From NCBI GenBank assembly GCA_046155725.1, contig JBJXFT010000113.1, positions 1 through 15,874 on the forward strand: 15,874 nt of DNA, written 5' to 3'. The notes beneath the pieces are model-generated. The model saw only the letters and a program-made list of their open reading frames with translations. It searched no databases and was not told where the DNA came from. A program made the position numbers and the translations under genes. Position 1 is the stretch's first letter; each line of letters opens with the position of its first letter. The stretch is from M3007 sp046155725. Its GTDB lineage: Bacteria > Bacteroidota > Bacteroidia > Chitinophagales > Saprospiraceae. This document shows positions 7,519-12,969 of the stretch, in pieces.

Positions 7519-7959
7519 CTATTCCTCGATCACATATCGGTGGGTGTGCTCCAGTTCTGTACCGTGATTGTCGCGCGCCCAAAGGCGGAATTCCACCACA
7601 TCGCCTTTGCCCAAGCCACCAGGGCCGGGGAGCGCCAGGTTGCCAATGAAAACTTCCGCATCGAAAAAAAGCGAGTTGGTTTCTATGAAGTCGTCGCCGC
7701 GCAGGATGCCGCCAAAGTTGTCGTTCACGAAGTAGGAAAAATCCCACTCGGTGATGTACTGACCGTCGGAGTCTGGGTGGGTGGAGTTTATCTCAACGCC
7801 AAAAGTGAGCGCGTCGCCCACCGTTTGGCTGCCGGAATTGTCGTCGTCAAACCACCGCGCGTCAAAAATTCGGAGGTCGAGCGGATAGGGATCATCGTCT
7901 TCGCAAGAAGAGAAAGAAAGGGCGGCAAGTGCCAGCAAGGGAAGGATTCTTTTTTTCAT
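7519..7959 (-). CDS. Putative lipoprotein, function unknown
   Basis: The 146-residue protein has a clear lipoprotein signal: MKKRILPLLALAALSFSSC with the lipidated Cys at 19, followed by acidic residues (EDDDPYPLD). The rest is rich in Asp, Phe and Gly, with alternating hydrophobic positions suggesting a small beta-sandwich (DALTFGVEIN, VVEFRLWARDN). No catalytic motif is recognised. It is monocistronic and preceded by a perfect -7 box. Confidence 0.75.
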   Translation of the reverse strand: MKKRILPLLALAALSFSSCEDDDPYPLDLRIFDARWFDDDNSGSQTVGDALTFGVEINSTHPDSDGQYITEWDFSYFVNDNFGGILRGDDFIETNSLFFDAEVFIGNLALPGPGGLGKGDVVEFRLWARDNHGTELEHTHRYVIEE

Positions 7960-7975
7960 CGTTTTAAATTTCGCA

Positions 7976-7983
7976 CAAACGTA
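7976..7983 (-). promoter_or_regulatory. Bacteroidota -7 promoter box (TACGTTTG)
   Basis: TACGTTTG on the minus strand fully matches TAnnTTTG, 16 bases upstream of the ATG at 7959. The -33 position holds only a weak TTAC. Confidence 0.5.
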
Positions 7984-8087
7984 GGGGCGCCACGGGTGAA
8001 AGGTAAGGGCAGCGCAGGGGTTTAGCGCGGGCTTAACTTTTCAGGGCACCAGCCGCTTCGTCAGCACAGTTTACGGGCGACACAAAT

Positions 8088-8138
8088 CCACAAACAAAAA
8101 TCCCCCCTGCGCTTGGCAGGGGGGATTTTTGTTTGTGG
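8088..8138. terminator. Strong bidirectional hairpin terminator
   Basis: Bases 8088-8110 and 8116-8138 are a perfect 23-bp inverted repeat with a 5-base loop. The inner CCCCCCTGC/GCAGGGGGG stem is followed on either strand by an ATTTTTG run, so it can stop transcription both ways. It lies between the lipoprotein promoter and the distal end of the CRISPR array. In the minus direction it is the natural end of the pre-crRNA. Confidence 0.85.
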
Positions 8139-8190
8139 CCTCATCGCTTCGAGAGCCTTCTTTGAGCAGCGTGTGGGTTTACTCGTTTGT

Positions 8191-8219
8191 GTTTGCTAAA
8201 CCTGGAAGGTTTAGCAAAC
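8191..8219. repeat. Perfect 13-bp palindrome abutting the CRISPR array
   Basis: GTTTGCTAAACCT (8191-8203) and AGGTTTAGCAAAC (8207-8219) are exact complements around GGA. It ends one base before the first repeat of the array, at the leader-distal end. It is a sequence relative of the palindrome at 3272-3303. As RNA it would fold just after the last repeat of the pre-crRNA. Confidence 0.75.
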
Positions 8220-8220
8220 G

Positions 8221-8757
8221 GTCGCAATGCCTATGGTGCTGCAGAGTGGTTGGAGAGACATACAGGCCCAGCAGTACCCTACGCTCAGATGGTCGCAATG
8301 CCTATGGTGCTGCAGAGTGGTTGGAGAGGATGCCCGAACAGCTCAGCGGAATGCTCCGCGAGGTCGCAATGCCTATGGTGCTGCAGAGTGGTTGGAGAGA
8401 TTGACAGCCTACCACTGTTGGCGATGGCCGATTCGTCGCAATGCCTATGGTGCTGCAGAGTGGTTGGAGAGACCAGGGCAATGGCGATCAATGTCTGGTA
8501 CAACAGTCGCAATGCCTATGGTGCTGCAGAGTGGTTGGAGAGCCTGTATACGGGTACTATCGTTACCAAAGGCGATGTCGCAATGCCTATGGTGCTGCAG
8601 AGTGGTTGGAGAGCCTACACCTACTGGCTGGAAGGCGGTGGGTGGAGCGTCGCAATGCCTATGGTGCTGCAGAGTGGTTGGAGAGTTGACCAGTGTGGTA
8701 ATGCCAGGCGGAGCTGGAGCGTCGCAATGCCTATGGTGCTGCAGAGTGGTTGGAGAG
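8221..8757 (-). CRISPR. CRISPR array, 8 identical 37-bp repeats and 7 spacers, probably transcribed on the minus strand
   Basis: The repeats start at 8221, 8292, 8363, 8435, 8506, 8577, 8649 and 8721. Each reads GTCGCAATGCCTATG... to ...GGTTGGAGAG on the plus strand, with no mismatch in any copy. Spacers are 34 or 35 bp (34, 34, 35, 34, 34, 35, 35). On the minus strand the repeat ends in ATTGCGAC, close to the ATTGAAAC crRNA handle common in type I and III systems, and a -7 promoter box sits just outside the 8721 repeat. The leader is therefore placed on the right, the 8721 repeat is leader-proximal, and the newest spacer would be 8686-8720. Repeat identity even at the far end suggests a young or well-kept array. 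Open frames across it are not genes. Confidence 0.97.
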
Positions 8758-8770
8758 TCGGCTTTCGGCT

Positions 8771-8778
8771 CAAATGTA
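8771..8778 (-). promoter_or_regulatory. -7 promoter box (TACATTTG) for the CRISPR array
   Basis: The minus strand reads TACATTTG, a perfect TAnnTTTG match, ending 14 bases before the first minus-strand repeat (starting at 8757). Transcription would begin only a few bases before that repeat. An ATTG lies 22 bases upstream as a possible -33 element, one base beyond the usual spacing. Confidence 0.6.
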
Positions 8779-9074
8779 TTGAGGGGCAATCCAATGCGCC
8801 CAATTTTTCTCCGCAAATTTTCCCTCTTTTTAGTTACGGCCACGTTAAAAAATCGTCTTTCGCAGCCCCAAAAGGTTTGTTTTCGGGAAGGCTCCGCAAA
8901 ATTAAAGCGTTGAAAGCGAACGACTTGAAAGCCGGAAACGAGGCTTTTCGGGGCTTTTGCCAAAAAACGGCCTTCCCGCAAAACATCAGTTTTTTCGGCG
9001 CGGCATTCAGACCTCCCCGACCTTTGCAGCACACCAGCAGAGAAACAAACCGCAGCATCGCTTTGTCTTGCTTA

Positions 9075-9105
9075 TTGAGAGTCTCACTTCAAGTGAGACT
9101 CTCAA
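9075..9105. repeat. Perfect 31-base palindrome in the cas1 upstream region
   Basis: TTGAGAGTCTCACTT (9075-9089) and its exact complement (9091-9105) flank a single C. A hairpin with no real loop is poor as RNA but good as a dyad for a dimeric DNA-binding protein or as a dispersed REP-type element. It is 215 bp before the cas1 start. Confidence 0.7.
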
Positions 9106-9319
9106 TATCCCGAAACTTGGTACTAATTACCCCCGCCTTCACACATCTAAACCCGGCCTGAGCGCCGGTGGACACATCGCCAATTATGACAGTCACAACA
9201 AGAACAAAACTTCCCTTTGGCTTGACGGCATTCTCTCGTCGAGGCATTATGAAGAATCACCGCGCCGCGCGCCGCGCCGCAAGCCTGGCCGCGCACAAGC
9301 GCACAAACAACTTCCTATC

Positions 9320-10468
9320 ATGGACATTTATCTACAAACATTTGGCAGCCGGCTCCGCGTGCGAGACGGCATTTTCGAGATGACCGTACCGGACATGAGC
9401 GGCAACAACAACCACTTGGAGGAACAGTACGCCGCCCATGAAGTGCAGAGCATCTTTTTGCAAAAAGGCACTTCCGTGAGCACCGACGCGCTCCTGCTCG
9501 CCATCGAAAAAGGCGTGGACATCTTGGTGCTCGACCACTTCGGCCAGCCGCAAGGCCGCGTGTGGACTGCCCGCCCCTCCTCCACCACCGCCATCTGGGC
9601 AAACCAACTGGCCCTCTCCCACACCCCCGCCGGCCTGCGCATCGCCAAAGGCTGGGTGGAGGAAAAGATACGGGGCCGCCTCGAGCACCTGCGCAAACTG
9701 AAGGGCTACCGCAGCGCAGAAAAGGTGCAAATCATCGCGCAGGCTGAAGTGGCCATCATGGAGCTGCTCGCCAAACTCCGCCGCCTCCCCGTCCGCGATT
9801 TCGACACCTCGGCAGCCGCCATCAGAGGCCTCGAAGGCTCGGCAGGCAAACACTACCTCGACACGCTCTGCGCCCTGCTCCCTGACGAATACCAGTTCGA
9901 CGGGCGCAGCACCCGCCCCGCCGCCGACACTTTCAACGCTTTCCTGAACTACGGCTACGGCATCCTCTACGCCAAAGTGGAGCGCGCGCTCATGCTCGCC
10001 GGGCTGCACCCCCACATCGGCTTTATGCACGCCGACGGCTACCAGCGCAAAAACCTCGTTTACGACTTCATAAAGCAGTTTCGGGTGTGGATAGACAAGA
10101 CGGTGTTCAAGCTCTTTACCCGCAAACAAGTGTCGGCCACGCACGTCAGCCTCCGTGGAGGAGAGGGCGGGCTGTGGCTGGCCGAAGACGGCAAGCGGCT
10201 TTTGACCGCGCTGGTGAAAGAGCGCTTCCAAGAAAAGAAACAAGAGATCGGCGGGCGGCTTTTCCCCTTGGAAGGCTACCTCGCAGAGGCCGCCCGACGC
10301 TGCGCCTCGCTGGTGCTGCACGGCAAGGTGCTGGAAGAAGTGGTGCCCGCCGATTTATCCGCCGAAGTCTTGACGGAGGTGGGAGTCTTGACGGAGGCGG
10401 AAGTCTCCACAGAGATGGAAGCCTTGGCGCAGGCAGGGGCGGTAGAAGCGGTAGCAATGGCAGCGTGA
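9320..10468 (+). CDS. cas1: CRISPR-associated integrase Cas1
   Basis: Cas1 with Cas2 forms the integrase that inserts new spacers at the leader end of an array. The ATG at 9320 gives MDIYLQTFGSRLRVRDG, the typical Cas1 N-terminal strand. The open frame upstream to 8957 is Arg/Pro/Lys-rich junk. The N-terminal beta domain spans about 1-85 and the helical catalytic domain about 90-340. The metal ligands are E172 (IRGLEGSAGKHYL), H237 (IGFMHADGYQRKN) and D249 (LVYDFIKQFR), all intact and with normal His-Asp spacing. Residues 350-378 are an extra tail of imperfect hexapeptide repeats. The protein has 382 residues, about 40 more than usual. cas2 follows after 86 bp. It is not fused to the reverse transcriptase. 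Confidence 0.96.
   Translation: MDIYLQTFGSRLRVRDGIFEMTVPDMSGNNNHLEEQYAAHEVQSIFLQKGTSVSTDALLLAIEKGVDILVLDHFGQPQGRVWTARPSSTTAIWANQLALSHTPAGLRIAKGWVEEKIRGRLEHLRKLKGYRSAEKVQIIAQAEVAIMELLAKLRRLPVRDFDTSAAAIRGLEGSAGKHYLDTLCALLPDEYQFDGRSTRPAADTFNAFLNYGYGILYAKVERALMLAGLHPHIGFMHADGYQRKNLVYDFIKQFRVWIDKTVFKLFTRKQVSATHVSLRGGEGGLWLAEDGKRLLTALVKERFQEKKQEIGGRLFPLEGYLAEAARRCASLVLHGKVLEEVVPADLSAEVLTEVGVLTEAEVSTEMEALAQAGAVEAVAMAA
10364..10453 (+). repeat. 18-bp tandem repeats at the 3' end of cas1
   Basis: Five consecutive 18-bp units start at 10364, 10382, 10400, 10418 and 10436. The first two differ at few positions (GAAGTCTTGACGGAGGTG and GGAGTCTTGACGGAGGCG). They encode EVLTEV, GVLTEA, EVSTEM, EALAQA and GAVEAV. 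The gradient of divergence suggests growth by duplication. Confidence 0.8.
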
Positions 10469-10474
10469 GGTTGA

Positions 10475-10504
10475 ATGAAGCGATAAAGTCATGAAGCGAT
10501 AAAG
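10475..10504 (+). repeat. Direct repeat ATGAAGCGATAAAG in the cas1-cas2 gap
   Basis: Two perfect 14-base copies (10475-10488 and 10491-10504) are two bases apart. Downstream, TCACTTCAT occurs twice (about 10519 and 10543) in a sense complementary to the ATGAAG core, so the 86-bp gap can pair with itself. A small GATTG-AA-CAATC hairpin lies at 10509-10520. Confidence 0.65.
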
Positions 10505-10554
10505 CGACGATTGAACAATCACTTCATCATTTCAGCACTCCATCACTTCATAAT

Positions 10555-10842
10555 ATGCACTATCTCGTTGCCTACGATATTTCGAGCGCGCGCACCCGGC
10601 GCTATGCGGTCAAGTGGTGCAAGCAAGCCGGGCTGCGGCGGATGCAGAAATCGGTATTTGCAGGCGCCGGCCTCCCCGAACTAATCAGAACATTGGAAGA
10701 AAAACTGGCCCCGATGCTCGGCAAAGATGACCGGCTCTGTGTGATGCCCTTGGATGCCGGCACTTGGAAAACCCTCAAACTGACCGGCAACACGACTTCA
10801 AAAGAAATGCTCAGCCCCACATTCCAAGTCAAATACCTCTGA
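10555..10842 (+). CDS. cas2: CRISPR-associated protein Cas2
   Basis: Cas2 is the dimeric scaffold that bridges two Cas1 dimers during spacer integration. The 95-residue protein has the ferredoxin-like fold pattern. The first strand is MHYLVAYDIS with the conserved Asp at residue 8. An Arg-rich helix follows (RTRRYAVKWCKQAGLRRMQ), then KSVFAG, a long helix, and the strand DRLCVMPLD. Length and order are normal. It sits between cas1 and the reverse transcriptase gene, with 116 bp before the latter. Confidence 0.94.
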   Translation: MHYLVAYDISSARTRRYAVKWCKQAGLRRMQKSVFAGAGLPELIRTLEEKLAPMLGKDDRLCVMPLDAGTWKTLKLTGNTTSKEMLSPTFQVKYL

Positions 10843-10904
10843 ATGCCTCGCAACATTAATATTCAAACACTAAGGAACTAAGGGACACTAAGCAGGATGC
10901 CCCT

Positions 10905-10956
10905 CTCTCACGCCTCTCACGCTCTCACATCTCTCACGCCTCTCACATCCTCTCAC
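10905..10956 (+). repeat. Six CTCTCAC heptamers directly before the reverse transcriptase start
   Basis: CTCTCAC occurs at 10905, 10914, 10922, 10931, 10940 and 10950, spaced 8 to 10 bases, ending two bases before the ATG at 10959. The leader of the reverse transcriptase gene is thus a pyrimidine tract with no Shine-Dalgarno sequence. Just upstream (10868-10892) lies another short repeat around CACTAAG. Confidence 0.75.
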
Positions 10957-10958
10957 CC

Positions 10959-11969
10959 ATGTACGCACCACTCTCTCCTAAAATCGAGCTCACCACCGCT
11001 CAATTGGCAAACTTAAGCCAACGGTTCGAGTCGCTTTCGACCGTGCCTGCGCTCGCACAACTGCTGGGCACGAGCGAGCGGGAACTGCTGCAAGCATCGG
11101 CCAAGCAGGATTACGTCACCTTCTTTGTCCCCAAGCCCGGCGGCGCAAAACGCCTGATAGAGCACCCTGCCGCCAAGTTGAAAGCCCTCCAGCACACGCT
11201 CAACCGCTACCTGCAAGCAGTCTATTATGGCATAAAGCCCGCTTCTGCCTACGGCTTTATCATCCGCCCGACCGACGATTTCCAGCCGCGCAACATCTAC
11301 TTCAATGCCATGCGCCACCACAAGGGCGAGTGGTTTTGGCAAATAGACCTCAAAGACTTTTTCCACACCGTCACCAAGACGCACCTGAAAGACCTCTTCC
11401 GGCACCTGTTTTTCTTCCCGCCTGAACTCTCTGAGGTGCTTACCGCCCTCACGACTTGCAAAGGCCGACTGCCGATGGGCGCGCCCAGCTCGCCTGTGCT
11501 GAGCAACATGGTTTGCCTGCTGATGGACTATCAGTTGGAGCAGATAGCCGAGCAGCACTCGGCCACCTACACGCGCTATGCCGACGACATCACTTTTTCT
11601 TTTGCCAAAGAACCGCCCGCTGATTTTCTCGACACGGTGCGCGTCGTGCTGCTGCGCCATGCTTTTGTGGTGAACGAAAACAAGGTGCAGCACCGCAGCC
11701 GCGCCGAACAGCCGGAGATAACGGGTCTGGTGCTGGGCCAGTCGCTCAAGCCCACGCTCAGCAAAGGGTGGCTCAAGTGCCTGAAGCACGAAATCCAGGT
11801 GTACCAGTGGCTGATGACAGAAGCCGTGCGCCAGCGCGGGCTGTTCCATGCTTTTGTGTTCGATACCTTCCGACGCTCGGTGCTGGGGCAGGTGGAGTTT
11901 GTGGGTTTTGTGGAAGGAAAAGACAGCGCGGTGTTCAGGAAGCTGGCCGCCAAGGTGCGCTGGGGCTGA
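10959..11969 (+). CDS. CRISPR-linked free-standing reverse transcriptase, retron-type
   Basis: The 336-residue protein is an RNA-directed DNA polymerase. Visible blocks are FFVPKPGGAKRLIEHP (55-70); AYGFIIRPTDDF (97-108) followed by NAMRH (116-120), the NAxxH signature of retron-type enzymes; WQIDLKDFF with catalytic D130; LPMGAPSSPVLSNM (171-184); YADDITFS with D209 and D210; and ITGLVLG (254-260), which corresponds to the retron VTG motif. All three catalytic aspartates are present. There is no maturase domain and no fusion to Cas1 or Cas6. Its place between cas2 and cas6 suggests it converts RNA to DNA for spacer capture; the alternative is a retron-like defence unit that happens to sit here. 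The ATG at 10959 is preceded by the CTCTCAC tract. Confidence 0.93.
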   Translation: MYAPLSPKIELTTAQLANLSQRFESLSTVPALAQLLGTSERELLQASAKQDYVTFFVPKPGGAKRLIEHPAAKLKALQHTLNRYLQAVYYGIKPASAYGFIIRPTDDFQPRNIYFNAMRHHKGEWFWQIDLKDFFHTVTKTHLKDLFRHLFFFPPELSEVLTALTTCKGRLPMGAPSSPVLSNMVCLLMDYQLEQIAEQHSATYTRYADDITFSFAKEPPADFLDTVRVVLLRHAFVVNENKVQHRSRAEQPEITGLVLGQSLKPTLSKGWLKCLKHEIQVYQWLMTEAVRQRGLFHAFVFDTFRRSVLGQVEFVGFVEGKDSAVFRKLAAKVRWG

Positions 11970-11976
11970 GTAGTTT

Positions 11977-12018
11977 CAAGTTTTCAAGTGGCAAGTCGGC
12001 AAGTGGCAAGTTTCAAGT
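11977..12018 (+). repeat. CAAGT short tandem repeats after the reverse transcriptase gene
   Basis: CAAGT occurs at 11977, 11985, 11992, 12000, 12007 and 12014 with alternating 7- and 8-base spacing, separated by GG, TTT or CGG. It begins seven bases after the reverse transcriptase stop. Confidence 0.7.
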
Positions 12019-12057
12019 TGGCCAAAGTGCGTTGGGGCTGAGTGCGGGAGTGCGCGT

Positions 12058-12141
12058 GAGGGAGCGCGGGGTTCAGCCCGCGTCAAGAAAACGTCTCTCG
12101 CGTGCTCACGCCGTGAGGGGGTGCGGGGTTCAGCCCTCGCC
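12058..12141 (+). repeat. Two direct copies of a 27-bp REP-like palindrome upstream of cas6
   Basis: Copies lie at 12058-12084 and 12115-12141 and agree at 23 of 27 positions. The core GCGGGGTTCAGCCC is itself partly palindromic and can form a short hairpin. A third copy, inverted, lies at 12943-12969 past the end of cas6. Together with the CAAGT repeats these fill most of the 279-bp gap before cas6. Confidence 0.7.
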
Positions 12142-12248
12142 AAAGAACCCTGCATTCCGCCAAAGGCAAAAACCCTATTTTTCAAACTTGGCATACCTTT
12201 CGCCCAGTAGTGCCGCCAACAAAAACAAAAATCAATCTTTTCCGCACA

Positions 12249-12935
12249 ATGCCTGCTCCCCTGCGCTTGCTCACCGTTGCTTTCGATACCCAACTGGACG
12301 TTTGGAAACTGCCCGCTCTGCGCGGCGCCATCGCCCAGAAAGTGGGGCTTGAGCACGAACTTTACCACAACCACGACAACGAACACGGCGGCTTCCACTA
12401 CCGCTACCCGCTCATCCAGTACAAAATAGAGCGCGGCCAACCTATGCTCGTGTGCCTCAACGAAGGGGTGGAAGCCTTGCACCACTATTTCAGCCAGCCG
12501 GATTGGTCGCTCAATGTGCAAGGAGAGCAGTTGCCCATGCGGATCGCCCGGCTGGATGTGCGCCAGTGCCATGTGTCCGTGATTGATTCGCCGCGCTCCT
12601 ATCACTTGCGCCATTGGCTGCCGCTCAATTCGGAGAACTTCCGCACCTACTCCACACAGCCGCACTTGCTGGAGCGAATCGCGCTGCTGGAGCATATACT
12701 CAAAAGCCAACTCGTGGCCTTCGCCCGGGAGATCAACGGCGAACAGCCGGAGCGCGAAATAGCGGCGCACATCACGGAGATCAAATCAGAGACCTGGGTA
12801 TCGTTTAAGGGCGTGAAGGTGCGGGCGTTCTCGCTCACGTTTGGCGCCAACGTGTCGCTGCCCAGCCAGATCGGCCTCGGCAAAGGGTGCAGCATGGGAT
12901 GGGGGGTGGTAAAGGGGATGGGGCGATGGGAGTGA
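12249..12935 (+). CDS. cas6: CRISPR-associated endoribonuclease Cas6 (Cas6b type)
   Basis: Cas6 cuts pre-crRNA within each repeat to release guide RNAs. The 228-residue protein begins LRLLTVAFDTQLDVWKLPAL, followed by ELYHNHDN (39-44; H40 or H42 is the best general-base candidate), YRYPLIQYKI (51-60) and LNEGVEALHHYF, a pattern I associate with Cas6b N-terminal domains. The C-terminal glycine-rich loop characteristic of Cas6 is clear at 209-219 (GLGKGCSMGWG). An upstream GTG at 12210 would add 13 residues before the natural beginning, so the ATG at 12249 is used. It is the last plus-strand gene of the locus. Cleavage upstream of ATTGCGAC would give the usual 8-base handle. Confidence 0.88.
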   Translation: MPAPLRLLTVAFDTQLDVWKLPALRGAIAQKVGLEHELYHNHDNEHGGFHYRYPLIQYKIERGQPMLVCLNEGVEALHHYFSQPDWSLNVQGEQLPMRIARLDVRQCHVSVIDSPRSYHLRHWLPLNSENFRTYSTQPHLLERIALLEHILKSQLVAFAREINGEQPEREIAAHITEIKSETWVSFKGVKVRAFSLTFGANVSLPSQIGLGKGCSMGWGVVKGMGRWE

Positions 12936-12942
12936 TTTTTTT

Positions 12943-12969
12943 GTCGCGGGCTGAAGCCCACGCTCCCTC
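12943..12969 (-). repeat. Third REP-like palindrome, between cas6 and the DUF1573 gene
   Basis: On the minus strand this matches the 12058 copy at 24 of 27 positions (GAGGGAGCGTGGGCTTCAGC...). It folds as GGGCT-TC-AGCCC and overlaps the stop codon of the DUF1573 gene. Sitting between two convergent genes 32 bp apart, it may serve as a shared transcript end. Confidence 0.7.

Larger units (their letters stand above)
8758..9319. other. Leader and intergenic region between array and cas1
   Basis: These 562 bp hold no credible protein gene. The part next to the array (8758-8860) is AT-richer and contains the array promoter. Further right are an interrupted inverted repeat, 8879-8892 with 8970-8984 (GTTTT-CGGGAAGGC, one base gapped), and a perfect 31-base palindrome at 9075-9105. 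Because the array reads left and cas1 reads right, this block must hold both promoters and the integration leader. It is also long enough for a structured RNA gene. I found no perfect TAnnTTTG box for cas1. Confidence 0.6.

Noticed and set aside
8187..9161. Long plus-strand frames (324 and 228 residues) across the CRISPR array with repeating RNAYGAAEWLE-like or AMPMVLQSGWR-like peptides.
   Set aside because: The repeat has no stop in any plus-strand frame, so the frames are by-products of the array. There is no start context or conserved domain, and the array is better explained as CRISPR.
8957..9319. 121-residue N-terminal extension of Cas1 from the upstream in-frame start.
   Set aside because: Composition is Arg/Lys/Pro-rich with no Cas1 similarity, and the frame runs through the palindrome at 9075-9105; MDIYLQTFGS at 9320 is the natural Cas1 beginning.
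10843..10958. Possible retron-style msr-msd RNA directly upstream of the reverse transcriptase.
   Set aside because: The 116-bp gap is mostly short direct repeats with no flanking inverted a1/a2 arms or long stem; the region 8758-9319 is a better candidate.
12210..12248. Earlier GTG start for cas6.
   Set aside because: It would add a Lys/Pro-rich stretch ahead of the normal first strand; the ATG at 12249 fits the family.
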